This document shows, one piece after another, positions 7,863 to 14,009 of a stretch of DNA of 16,046 nucleotides. Source of the DNA: Fluviicola sp. (GTDB lineage: Bacteria; Bacteroidota; Bacteroidia; Flavobacteriales_D; Crocinitomicaceae); contig NZ_JASLCN010000051.1 of assembly GCF_030151805.1 (NCBI RefSeq), forward strand, positions 1 through 16,046, written 5' to 3'. The translations under genes and the position numbers were made by a program. How positions within the stretch are numbered: position 1 is the first letter of the stretch; each line of letters opens with the position of its first letter. The notes beneath the pieces were generated by a model. That model saw only the letters and a list, made by a program, of their open reading frames with translations. It did not search any database and was not told the DNA's origin.

Positions 7863-8405
7863 ATGAAAATACGGACGACAGCTCATTTTTTGATTTCCAG
7901 TTGGGCAGGAGGGAAGACAACTCAATTGTATATTTCTCCGGAGGATTCGAACCTGGGTGAACGAAACTTCGATTGGAGGGTCAGCTCTGCCGTGGTAGAA
8001 ATTGAAGAGTCGGAGTTTTCCCTGTTTGAAGGTTACGAACGCATTTTGATTCCTCTCAAAGGAAGTCTGGAAATGGAACATGAAACGGAAAATGGCGTCA
8101 TCAATCAATCGGTGAATGAATTCGAACTTGCCCGGTTTAGTGGAAGCTGGAAAACGAAAGGAAAAGGAAAACTAACTGATTTTAACCTCATTTTCAAGCC
8201 GGAATTCGCACCAAAAGTTTCTGTAAACACTTTGGAAACAGGTGAAGTGCTTTCCGTAAGTGAAACGGCGATTTATCTTTACCAGGGAATATTGGAAAAA
8301 GGGAATCAAAAAATAGTGGCTCCCGTATTCATCTTAAATGATCCGGATACATTTGTGGATTTCATCGTGAGCGAACCTTCAAAAGTCATTTCAATTCAGC
8401 TGTAA
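7863..8405 (+). CDS. HutD/Ves-family protein (cupin-like)
   Basis: The 180-residue protein shows the HutD/Ves pattern. Near the N-terminus is W14-AGGKTTQL, then FDWRVS at 36-41, FSLFEGYER at 52-60, and an ILIPLKGSLEME strand. Later comes TDFNLIF, equivalent to the family DLN(V/L) motif. HutD members have a double beta-barrel cupin-like fold. They are linked in some bacteria to histidine utilisation (hut operons) and in E. coli to the cold-shock-associated Ves protein, but their biochemical role is not settled. No hut genes lie beside it here, so a role in histidine breakdown is not supported. The ATG at 7863 gives the usual short lead before the WxGG motif. It begins three bases after the accD terminator, so its promoter or read-through dependence is unclear. 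Confidence 0.82.
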   Translation: MKIRTTAHFLISSWAGGKTTQLYISPEDSNLGERNFDWRVSSAVVEIEESEFSLFEGYERILIPLKGSLEMEHETENGVINQSVNEFELARFSGSWKTKGKGKLTDFNLIFKPEFAPKVSVNTLETGEVLSVSETAIYLYQGILEKGNQKIVAPVFILNDPDTFVDFIVSEPSKVISIQL

Positions 8406-8454
8406 TTGCTTCTGAAACGCGACTTCTCCTTTCTTTTTAACAAAACTAAATCGT

Positions 8455-8499
8455 TATTTCAGGGAATAATTCAACCGGAAATAATTATTCACTGAAATA
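8455..8499. repeat. 17-bp inverted repeat in the HutD-MORN gap
   Basis: The arms TATTTCAGGGAATAATT (8455-8471) and AATTATTCACTGAAATA (8483-8499) pair at 16 of 17 positions around an 11-nt loop; two more G-T wobbles could extend the base. It lies 50 nt after the HutD-family stop. There is no T tract on either side, so it is not a canonical terminator. It could be an mRNA 3' hairpin, an operator or a small dispersed repeat. Confidence 0.75.
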
Positions 8500-8501
8500 G
8501 T

Positions 8502-8532
8502 ATGAATATTCATTTGTTAGGAAAATATTTTC
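8502..8532. repeat. Two perfect 12-bp palindromes upstream of the MORN gene
   Basis: ATGAATATTCAT (8502-8513) and GAAAATATTTTC (8521-8532) are each perfectly self-complementary. They sit 7 nt apart, directly after the long inverted repeat at 8455-8499. They lie 80-110 nt before the TTG start of the MORN gene. Protein-binding sites for a dimeric regulator are plausible, but both are AT-rich. The remaining sequence to 8611 shows only a near -7 box (TATATTCG, 8564-8571). Confidence 0.6.
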
Positions 8533-8611
8533 ATTGGATACGGTGCTATATAGGGTAAAAGATTATATTCGTTCAACTGAAAACTATTGCAGAACTAATA
8601 CATAGATTACC

Positions 8612-9532
8612 TTGAATAAAATAATAAGCATACTCACTTTTTTACTTTTGTTGTCCCATTTCGGATGGTCTGCAAAAGTGCGCGAAGCGGATACGTTGAA
8701 CCAATTTGATACGCAGGGAAAAAGAACCGGATATTGGGTGGTTGATGAAGGAAATGATGCTACGACGCTTGACAGCGAATCAAAAAGAAAAGAAGGAAGA
8801 TATATTAAGGGACGCAAATTCGGAGCATGGATTTGTTATTATCCTGATGGAAAAACTCCACGTTTGATCGGGGAGTACCTGGATAACAGACCCGGAGGAG
8901 CTTATTTCCGTTTTGACAAAAAAGGAGAATTGATTCAGGCAAGTACTGTTCCGCGAAAAATTACTCCGTCTCAGATTTTAGAAGCACATAATGGTTTGTT
9001 CGACTGCAGAATGTTTTTTCACAACCGTGAAATGGTTGCAGGACAAGTATTCTTTGCAAAACGTGCATTTAGTTCTCCTTATGCTTACCAATTCTGGGTA
9101 GAGGAGTCGATGCACCAAAACCAGTCTCAGAACGCACACGTTGATTTTAATTGGTTATCTCAAAATTATCCTCAATTGTACTCCACTTACCTGAGTGTAA
9201 GAACACCTCGTAATGTGAGTGTGGAAAACCCTGAAATTCAGAATGTCGTTAGTAAAATTGAACGAATTCAGGATTCCAGCCCGGTTTCACATTCCCGTAA
9301 TTCCATGATGAATGCTCCGTTTGTGCATGCGCCACGTGTTGCCAGGGGAGTTGTATTCCAGCCCAACGGATTCAATAAACTATACACCGAATCCGATGAA
9401 ATCTGGATTGACGGTTTGTTCAGAAACGGTCAGTTGAAAGATGGAAAAGTCTTTGTCTATGACCGGGACGGTGTCTTGCTGAAAGTGCGCATCTTTAAAG
9501 ATGGTATGTACGTTTCCGATGGAGGACTATAA
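8612..9532 (+). CDS. Exported MORN-repeat-variant protein, TTG start
   Basis: The 306-residue protein has a signal peptide at 1-20 (MNKIISILTFLLLLSHFGWS). MORN-type units follow: GKRTGYWVVDE near 36-46, then EGRYIKGRKFGAWICYYPDG at 61-80 and the next strand pair to about 106. A last unit lies near 268-304 (DGLFRNGQLKDGKVFVYDRDG). MORN variants of this kind are common in exported Bacteroidota proteins and are often auto-annotated as YwqK-family antitoxin. I see no toxin partner and do not support that role. The middle section (about 110-265) matches nothing I recognise. The start must be TTG at 8612: an in-frame TAG lies at 8603, and no ATG occurs until well past the signal peptide. It is the only gene between the HutD gene and rpsO, with gaps of about 206 and 159 bp. 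Confidence 0.78.
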   Translation: MNKIISILTFLLLLSHFGWSAKVREADTLNQFDTQGKRTGYWVVDEGNDATTLDSESKRKEGRYIKGRKFGAWICYYPDGKTPRLIGEYLDNRPGGAYFRFDKKGELIQASTVPRKITPSQILEAHNGLFDCRMFFHNREMVAGQVFFAKRAFSSPYAYQFWVEESMHQNQSQNAHVDFNWLSQNYPQLYSTYLSVRTPRNVSVENPEIQNVVSKIERIQDSSPVSHSRNSMMNAPFVHAPRVARGVVFQPNGFNKLYTESDEIWIDGLFRNGQLKDGKVFVYDRDGVLLKVRIFKDGMYVSDGGL

Positions 9533-9538
9533 GTCCGA

Positions 9539-9619
9539 TACGAATGAATAATTCCGAATTCCGAATGAAGGTTTGGGAAGAGAATAATTTAATTCGACAT
9601 TCAGCATTCATAATTCGTA
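9539..9619. repeat. Imperfect ATTC-rich inverted repeat before the rpsO promoter
   Basis: Two arm blocks are complementary: TACGAAT (9539-9545) with ATTCGTA (9613-9619), and GAATTCCGAATG (9556-9567) with CATTCAGCATTC (9598-9609, 10 of 12). They surround a loop of about 30 nt. The element starts 7 nt after the MORN stop and ends 9 nt before the rpsO -7 box. It has no T tract. It may insulate the two genes or be an intergenic repeat family. Confidence 0.5.
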
Positions 9620-9628
9620 ATTAGTTCT

Positions 9629-9636
9629 TATCTTTG
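9629..9636 (+). promoter_or_regulatory. rpsO promoter -7 box (TATCTTTG)
   Basis: TATCTTTG followed by CA is an exact match to the Bacteroidota -7 consensus TAnnTTTG. The -33 region (TTCA at 9607-9610, 18-nt spacing) is poor. Transcription would start near 9641-9643, giving an rpsO leader of about 50 nt. Confidence 0.72.
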
Positions 9637-9640
9637 CACC

Positions 9641-9663
9641 GTAATTCCAAAAGTTGGGATTGT
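9641..9663 (+). promoter_or_regulatory. 5'-terminal hairpin in the rpsO leader
   Basis: An 8-bp stem (AATTCCAA at 9643-9650 with TTGGGATT at 9654-9661) closes a 3-nt loop (AAG), and two wobble pairs could extend it to 9641-9663. It coincides with the predicted start of the rpsO mRNA. Ribosomal protein S15 represses its own mRNA in several phyla through unrelated leader structures. A G-U pair (9646-9658) next to a C-G pair here resembles the type of helix feature S15 recognises, but a regulatory role is inference. Confidence 0.5.
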
Positions 9664-9691
9664 ACATAAAAATTATTCAAGTAATATTGGC

Positions 9692-9964
9692 ATGTCATAT
9701 TTAAGTTCAGAGAAAAAAGAAGAGATCTTCGCAAAACACGGAGGTGCAGCAACAAACACAGGTTCAACAGAAGGTCAGGTAGCATTGTTTACTTACCGTA
9801 TTGCTCACTTAACTGAGCATTTGAAAAAGAACCGTAAAGATTACGGAACACAAAGATCTTTGCAGTTGTTGGTTGGTAAGCGTCGTAGTATGTTAGATTA
9901 CCTTAAGAAAAAGGATATCGAGAAATACCGTGCGTTGGTTAAAGAATTAGGATTACGTCGTTAA
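9692..9964 (+). CDS. rpsO: 30S ribosomal protein S15
   Basis: This 90-residue protein is the normal size for S15, a primary binder of the 16S rRNA central domain and part of the intersubunit bridge. The family signature is clear: TGSTEGQVALFTYRIAHLTEHL at 23-44, then KDYGTQRSLQLLVGKRRSMLDYL at 49-71, with the C-terminal YRALVKELGLRR. The ATG at 9692 starts the conserved SYLSSEKKEEI N-terminus. No Shine-Dalgarno sequence is visible; the upstream bases are AT-rich, as usual for Bacteroidota. pnp follows on the same strand after 329 bp. That order is widely conserved, but here a terminator separates the two genes. Confidence 0.98.
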   Translation: MSYLSSEKKEEIFAKHGGAATNTGSTEGQVALFTYRIAHLTEHLKKNRKDYGTQRSLQLLVGKRRSMLDYLKKKDIEKYRALVKELGLRR

Positions 9965-9976
9965 TTCGAAACATTG

Positions 9977-10007
9977 CAGTGACGGTGAAAATTTTTCACT
10001 TCAACTG
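9977..10007 (+). other. Stem-loop just downstream of rpsO
   Basis: GTGAAAA and TTTTCAC (9985-9999) form a 7-bp inverted repeat with a single central T, realistically a 5-bp stem with a 5-nt loop. CAGT (9977-9980) and ACTG (10004-10007) can pair outside it across small internal loops. It begins 12 nt after the rpsO stop and precedes the terminator. It may protect the mRNA 3' end. Confidence 0.4.
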
Positions 10008-10019
10008 TAAGCATATATT

Positions 10020-10059
10020 AAAGGGGGGCTTGTCGGATTATTCCGCTGTCCCCTTTTTT
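10020..10059 (+). terminator. Rho-independent terminator after rpsO
   Basis: AAAGGGG (10020-10026) pairs with CCCCTTT (10050-10056). Inside, CGGA (10034-10037) pairs with TCCG (10042-10045) around a TTAT loop, with a small internal loop between the two stems. A run of six T bases (10054-10059) completes the pattern. It should end most rpsO transcripts before pnp. Confidence 0.8.
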
Positions 10060-10066
10060 GCTTTAG

Positions 10067-10107
10067 TTCCCGATACTCCCGACGATTCGCTACGCTTCTG
10101 CCGGGAA
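10067..10107. repeat. GC-rich palindrome, possible dispersed intergenic repeat
   Basis: TCCCGAC (10077-10083) pairs with GCCGGGA (10100-10106) with one mismatch around a 16-nt loop (GATTCGCTACGCTTCT). A second left arm, TTCCCG (10067-10072), could pair with CGGGAA (10102-10107) instead. The composition differs from the AT-rich gap around it. I recall similar CCCGA...TCGGGA elements with a CGCTACGCTTC core in other Bacteroidota spacers, but copy number cannot be tested from one window. Confidence 0.5.
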
Positions 10108-10124
10108 TTCGAACTGACAGCAAA

Positions 10125-10262
10125 AAGATGTTAGGACCATCAGATTTTAAGATGTCAGGACTCATCAATCCGAAAGCTTTAAAATCAAAGTCCATAACAA
10201 AATGACTTCCGGATGAAGTATTTGGATCGTTAAGACATGTCAAGTCTTGAGATTCTGACATC
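10125..10262. repeat. Repeat-rich pnp leader region
   Basis: A near-direct repeat occurs at 10125-10142 and 10149-10167 (AAGATGTTAGGACCATCA versus AAGATGTCAGGACTCATCA), 24 nt apart. GATGTCAG (10151-10158) reappears inverted as CTGACATC (10255-10262). Shorter hairpins lie between: ACTTC/GAAGT (10205-10219), AAGAC/GTCTT (10232-10248, with the overlapping palindrome GACATGTC at 10234-10241) and TCAAG/CTTGA (10240-10250). No exact TAnnTTTG box is seen here, so the pnp promoter is unassigned. In other bacteria the pnp leader is the target of PNPase autocontrol; whether this one is remains inference. Confidence 0.5.
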
Positions 10263-10293
10263 CTGAAGTCTATAAAACATGTAAAGTATAAAT

Positions 10294-12441
10294 ATGAATA
10301 TAGGAATCAAAAAGTCCATCGTTACTGGCGGGAAAGAAATTTCCATCGAGACCGGAAAATTGGCGAAACAAGCCGACGGGTCAGTAGTGTTACAAATGGG
10401 CAACACGGTGTTATTGGCAACAGTAGTTGCGGCACCAGAAGCAAAAGAAGGAGTAGATTTCCTTCCTCTAACGGTAGATTACCGTGAAAAATATGCAGCA
10501 GCGGGTCGTTTTCCCGGTGGATTTTTCCGCAGAGAAGCACGTCCTTCTGAAGCAGAAATCTTAATCATGCGTTTGGTGGATCGTGCATTGCGTCCATTAT
10601 TCCCGGATGATTATCATGCGGAAGTTCAGTTGATGATTCAATTGTTGGCTTACGATGGTGTAAACAACCCGGACGCATTATGTGGTTTGGCAGCTTCTGC
10701 AGCAATTGCAGTTTCTGATATTCCATTCAACGGACCAATGTCTGAAGTACGTGTTGGTCGTGTAAACGGTGAGTGGATTGTAAACCCTACAATGGAAGAA
10801 ATGAAATCGGCAGATATCGATATGATGGTTGCCGGTACAATGAAAGATGTGAATATGATCGAAGGAGAATTCAAGGAAATCTCCGAATTGGAAATGGTTG
10901 AAGCGATTAAAATTGCGCATGCTGCAATTAAAGAGCAATGTCAGTTCCAGTTGGATCTTGGAGCATTGATCCCGACAGCAAACCCGAAACGCGTTTACTC
11001 TCACGAAACTCATAACGAGGAAGTGAAAGCGAAAGTGTACGAATTGGCAATGGATAAATGTAAAGAAGTTGCTCGTCAGGGTCTTGCTAACAAAGCAAAA
11101 CGTACAGAATTGTTCGACGCGATTAAAACTGAAGTAAAAGAAGCATTCTCTGAAGAAGAGTTGGCTGAAGTAAGCGGTTTTATTTCTACTTACTTCTCTG
11201 AAGTGAAGAAGAAAGCAGTTCGTTGGGTGATGTTGAACGAACAAAAGCGTTTGGACGGTCGTAAATTTGATGAGATTCGTCCGATTTGGGCGGAGGTAGA
11301 TTACTTACCAATGGTTCACGGTTCATCTGTATTTACACGTGGGGAAACTCAATCATTGACTACCTTGACTCTTGGTGGTAAAATGGACGAGCAATTGATC
11401 GACGGAGTTACTTTCCACGGAACAGAGAAATTCTTGTTGCATTATAACTTCCCTCCATTCTCAACCGGTGAAGCGAAACCGTTACGCGGAACTTCCCGTC
11501 GTGAGATCGGACACGGAAACCTTGCACTACGCGCATTGAAACCGGTTCTTCCTGAAGATAACGCTTACACGATTCGTTTGGTGTCTGATATCCTGGAGTC
11601 AAACGGTTCGTCTTCTATGGCAACAGTTTGTGCAGGTACATTGGCATTGATGGACGGTGGTGTTCAGATCAAAGCGCCTGTTTCAGGTATTGCTATGGGA
11701 TTGGTTGCTGACGAAGGTAAATTTGCCGTATTGTCTGATATCTTAGGAGATGAAGATCACCTGGGAGATATGGACTTTAAAGTAACGGGAACTTCTAAAG
11801 GGATCACAGCTTGTCAGATGGATATCAAAGTAGACGGTTTACCATACGAAGTATTGATCCAGGCTTTGGATCAGGCGCGTGCCGGACGTTTACACATCCT
11901 GAACAAAATCATCGAAACGATTGCAGCTCCGAATCCGGACTTCAAACCGCAAACTCCGCGCATCGAAGCATTCAACGTGCCGAATGATATGATTGGAGCA
12001 ATTATCGGGCCTGGAGGTAAGATCATTCAGGGAATTCAAAAAGACACGAACACAACCATTACGATTGAAGAATTGGAAACTGGTGAAGGTCGTGTTCAGA
12101 TCATGTCGAATAATGCAGAAGATATGAATGCTGCAAATTCACGTGTACGCATGATCGCATTCCCTCCAACAGTTGATGAAGGTGGAGAATACGAAGGAAA
12201 AGTGAAAGCGATCAAGGATTTCGGTGTGTTCGTTGAAATTCTTCCCGGAACTGACGGATTGATCCATATTTCTGAGTTCTCCTGGGAGAAAGTAGCGAAA
12301 ATGGAAGATGTGGTAAAAGAAGGAGATGTATTGAAGTTTAAAGTTGTTGGGAAAGACCCGAAAACGAAAAAATGGAAATTGTCTCGTAAAGTATTGTTGC
12401 CAAGACCAGAGAAAGCTGCTGAAGCTCCAAAAGCTGAGTAA
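10294..12441 (+). CDS. pnp: Polyribonucleotide nucleotidyltransferase (PNPase)
   Basis: PNPase is a trimeric 3'-to-5' phosphorolytic exoribonuclease (and RNA polymerase in reverse) central to mRNA decay. The 715-residue length is normal. Two RNase PH domains flank an alpha-helical linker. The first contains GRFPGGFFRREARPSEAEIL near 70-90. The second contains TRGETQSLTTLTLG and GTSRREIGHGNLALRALKPV near 345-425, with the D-rich active-site segment LGDEDHLGDMDFKV near 485-500. A KH domain (IGAIIGPGGKIIQGIQKDT, about 566-584) and an S1 domain (YEGKVKAIKDFGVFVEIL onward, about 632-700) complete it. The tail ends in an Ala/Pro/Glu-rich stretch. The ATG at 10294 gives the expected short N-terminus. 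Downstream of rpsO, as in many bacteria, and followed by its own terminator. Confidence 0.98.
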   Translation: MNIGIKKSIVTGGKEISIETGKLAKQADGSVVLQMGNTVLLATVVAAPEAKEGVDFLPLTVDYREKYAAAGRFPGGFFRREARPSEAEILIMRLVDRALRPLFPDDYHAEVQLMIQLLAYDGVNNPDALCGLAASAAIAVSDIPFNGPMSEVRVGRVNGEWIVNPTMEEMKSADIDMMVAGTMKDVNMIEGEFKEISELEMVEAIKIAHAAIKEQCQFQLDLGALIPTANPKRVYSHETHNEEVKAKVYELAMDKCKEVARQGLANKAKRTELFDAIKTEVKEAFSEEELAEVSGFISTYFSEVKKKAVRWVMLNEQKRLDGRKFDEIRPIWAEVDYLPMVHGSSVFTRGETQSLTTLTLGGKMDEQLIDGVTFHGTEKFLLHYNFPPFSTGEAKPLRGTSRREIGHGNLALRALKPVLPEDNAYTIRLVSDILESNGSSSMATVCAGTLALMDGGVQIKAPVSGIAMGLVADEGKFAVLSDILGDEDHLGDMDFKVTGTSKGITACQMDIKVDGLPYEVLIQALDQARAGRLHILNKIIETIAAPNPDFKPQTPRIEAFNVPNDMIGAIIGPGGKIIQGIQKDTNTTITIEELETGEGRVQIMSNNAEDMNAANSRVRMIAFPPTVDEGGEYEGKVKAIKDFGVFVEILPGTDGLIHISEFSWEKVAKMEDVVKEGDVLKFKVVGKDPKTKKWKLSRKVLLPRPEKAAEAPKAE

Positions 12442-12462
12442 TTTACAACGCTATAAAATGAG

Positions 12463-12498
12463 AAGCCCCGATAGTTGTTATCGGGGCTTTTTGTTTTT
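12463..12498 (+). terminator. Rho-independent terminator after pnp
   Basis: A perfect 11-bp stem (AAGCCCCGATA at 12463-12473 with TATCGGGGCTT at 12479-12489) has a 5-nt loop and runs into TTTTTGTTTTT. It lies 22 nt after the pnp stop, between convergent genes. The minus-strand side lacks a clean T tract, so it is mainly a plus-strand terminator. Confidence 0.93.
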
Positions 12499-12529
12499 AT
12501 CCTGACGAATTGTGCAGGGTTCAGTCAAG

Positions 12530-12952
12530 TTAAACATTCATCTTCAAGGTATAATCAACAGAATGTTTTCCGGATCCGATGATCAGAAAGAATGATGCCG
12601 CAAGGAGAGCTGCAAGGGCTTGTATCAAAGCGAATGCGTCCATTGTTCCTGTGAAGTTGATGATCACAGCCCCAATCAATATCGGATATTGAAATGCGAG
12701 AGAAAGTCGGGTGAGTAGACCCACCGCAACCAGAATACCACCAGCAAAATGAGACATGGCGATATAATGTGCTAAAATCAGTGTAATTGCATCCGGATGA
12801 TTCGGAGCAATTAAATGAGTCAATTCTTTTGTTTGTCCGGAAAACTGTATTCCTTTCCAAAACAAGAAAACACCCAAACCAATACGAAGCACATCCAAAC
12901 CAATTGATGTATGAGCGTTCGCCCATTTATTCATTCTAACAATTGTTTTCAT
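12530..12952 (-). CDS. DoxX-family small membrane protein
   Basis: From the ATG at 12950-12952 the protein has 140 residues and four predicted transmembrane helices (about 17-34, 57-80, 83-100 and 106-126). The first carries the DoxX-type LRIGLGVFLFWKGIQF motif. Then come HYIAMSHFAGGILVAVGLLTRLSL and an Ala-rich fourth helix. The family is named after the small subunit of an archaeal thiosulfate:quinone oxidoreductase. Most bacterial members have no proven function, and oxidoreductase or redox-stress roles are only suggested. A TTG at 13006 would add 18 residues and is unlikely; Met7 (12934) is an alternative start. It is convergent with pnp and lies 87 bp downstream of the SIMPL gene on the same strand. 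Confidence 0.85.
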   Translation of the reverse strand: MKTIVRMNKWANAHTSIGLDVLRIGLGVFLFWKGIQFSGQTKELTHLIAPNHPDAITLILAHYIAMSHFAGGILVAVGLLTRLSLAFQYPILIGAVIINFTGTMDAFALIQALAALLAASFFLIIGSGKHSVDYTLKMNV

Positions 12953-12994
12953 GGCGCAATTATTTGTAATAAATAGTAAGTTAATGAAATACAG

Positions 12995-13007
12995 GTTGAT
13001 AATCAAC
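12995..13007. promoter_or_regulatory. Inverted repeat upstream of the DoxX gene, possible operator
   Basis: GTTGAT and ATCAAC flank a single A, giving a perfect 6-bp dyad 42 nt upstream of the DoxX ATG. The one-base spacer rules out an RNA hairpin terminator, so a DNA-binding site is the better reading. Confidence 0.35.
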
Positions 13008-13039
13008 TTTATAACACTATTTATATCTCCGGATTGCGT

Positions 13040-14008
13040 TCAGAGTTCTATTTTATTCAGATTCCCTTTTTCATCTATTGTATAAATGGCTTTGGTTTTG
13101 GATTTTTCCTTTGCTTTTAGTTCTTCCTCTACTTTTTTCCGGATTTCTTCTTCCGTGTCAGGAGTCACATATTCGGTAACCAATTTGTAATAGAATTGAA
13201 TGACCGGTTGTGTATTGTTGGGGTTGAATACAAAATCAACTTGTTTGAGGTTGTAGTCGAAATAGTTGTCCACATCTACTGCCCGGTTCAGTGAAAGTGT
13301 GGAGTTTTGGGAAAGATGGTGTTTGTAGAAACTCGGATTTTGGATGAGGGATTTCAAATAACGTTCGGAAGGATAATACGTGTCGGAATGACGCGTGATT
13401 TTTACTTTCGCATTGTCAATATTTGCTCCCAGGTCCTTGCATAATTTCTTTTTCTGATTCACCAGTTCGACCAGTTTATCATTCATTTTTTCGTAAACAG
13501 GTTTCGAATCGTTCAAATAAGCCTGGGCATTGATCAAGTCGTAAATGCCGTGTTTCAGACAAATTTCAGCCAGGCGCGGAATACGTGAAAAATCTGTGAC
13601 GTTAAAAACAATGTTTTCCGTGACTTTGTAACCGATCGGGGCAATGGAATCCGTTCGCTGAAAATCGAAAATGGGGTCAAGGGCAATCACATCGAAAATC
13701 ACATCTTTTCGGGAAAGCCCGATTTCGGAAACAGCCTTCGCAATGGAATCCGATTTTCGGCTCAGTAATTCTTCCGTTTTTTCTACGGAATTCGCAATGA
13801 ATGAAGTCGTATACGTGATTTGATATCCATCCGGAATGGCGTTGTAAATGACTTCTGTCGAAATCGTCATATTGTGTGCGTCTCCGTTGATGTTTATCTC
13901 GTAACCGTTGATCGAAGAGTTCCGGGCATCGTTGTAATTCCGGTTGTCAAGTTGCCCGGATACGTGAATAAAACACAGGGCAAAAATGGAAAGTAGGATT
14001 GTTTTCAT
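13040..14008 (-). CDS. Exported SIMPL-domain (DUF541) protein
   Basis: The 322-residue protein begins with a signal peptide (MKTILLSIFALCFIHVSG, cleavage near residue 18). Residues about 45-205 fit the SIMPL/DUF541 pattern. There is a helix with repeated Ala/Lys spacing (VEKTEELLSRKSDSIAKAV) ahead of the GLSRKDVIFDVIALDPIFDF strand. GYKVTENIVFNVTDFSRIPRL follows, and then a long helix ending in KKLCKDLG at 187-194. The region 205-285 is family-specific, and 286-307 is a highly charged Glu/Lys helix near the C-terminus. SIMPL proteins are periplasmic or envelope proteins (for example BP26 and YggE) of poorly known function, linked to oxidative stress in E. coli. It is divergent from dgkA with 92 bp between the starts, and the DoxX gene follows on the same strand. 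Confidence 0.78.
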   Translation of the reverse strand: MKTILLSIFALCFIHVSGQLDNRNYNDARNSSINGYEININGDAHNMTISTEVIYNAIPDGYQITYTTSFIANSVEKTEELLSRKSDSIAKAVSEIGLSRKDVIFDVIALDPIFDFQRTDSIAPIGYKVTENIVFNVTDFSRIPRLAEICLKHGIYDLINAQAYLNDSKPVYEKMNDKLVELVNQKKKLCKDLGANIDNAKVKITRHSDTYYPSERYLKSLIQNPSFYKHHLSQNSTLSLNRAVDVDNYFDYNLKQVDFVFNPNNTQPVIQFYYKLVTEYVTPDTEEEIRKKVEEELKAKEKSKTKAIYTIDEKGNLNKIEL

Positions 14009-14009
14009 G

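Noticed and set aside
8612..9532. YwqK-type antitoxin of a toxin-antitoxin pair
   Set aside because: MORN-variant proteins are often given this label automatically. This one is exported and has no adjacent toxin gene.
10001..10261. 86-codon open frame on the minus strand in the rpsO-pnp gap
   Set aside because: It reads through the terminator, the GC-rich palindrome and the leader repeats. No homology or start signal supports it.
10678..11244. 188-codon open frame on the minus strand inside pnp
   Set aside because: It lies opposite conserved PNPase coding sequence and has a Cys/Phe/His-rich composition. No recognisable family.
12555..12926. 123-codon open frame overlapping the DoxX gene in another frame
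   Set aside because: The other frame encodes a coherent four-helix DoxX protein. This one has low-quality composition and no motif.
12953..13006. TTG start adding 18 residues to the DoxX protein
   Set aside because: It crosses the dyad region and adds a second hydrophobic stretch not expected in the family. The ATG at 12952 is preferred.
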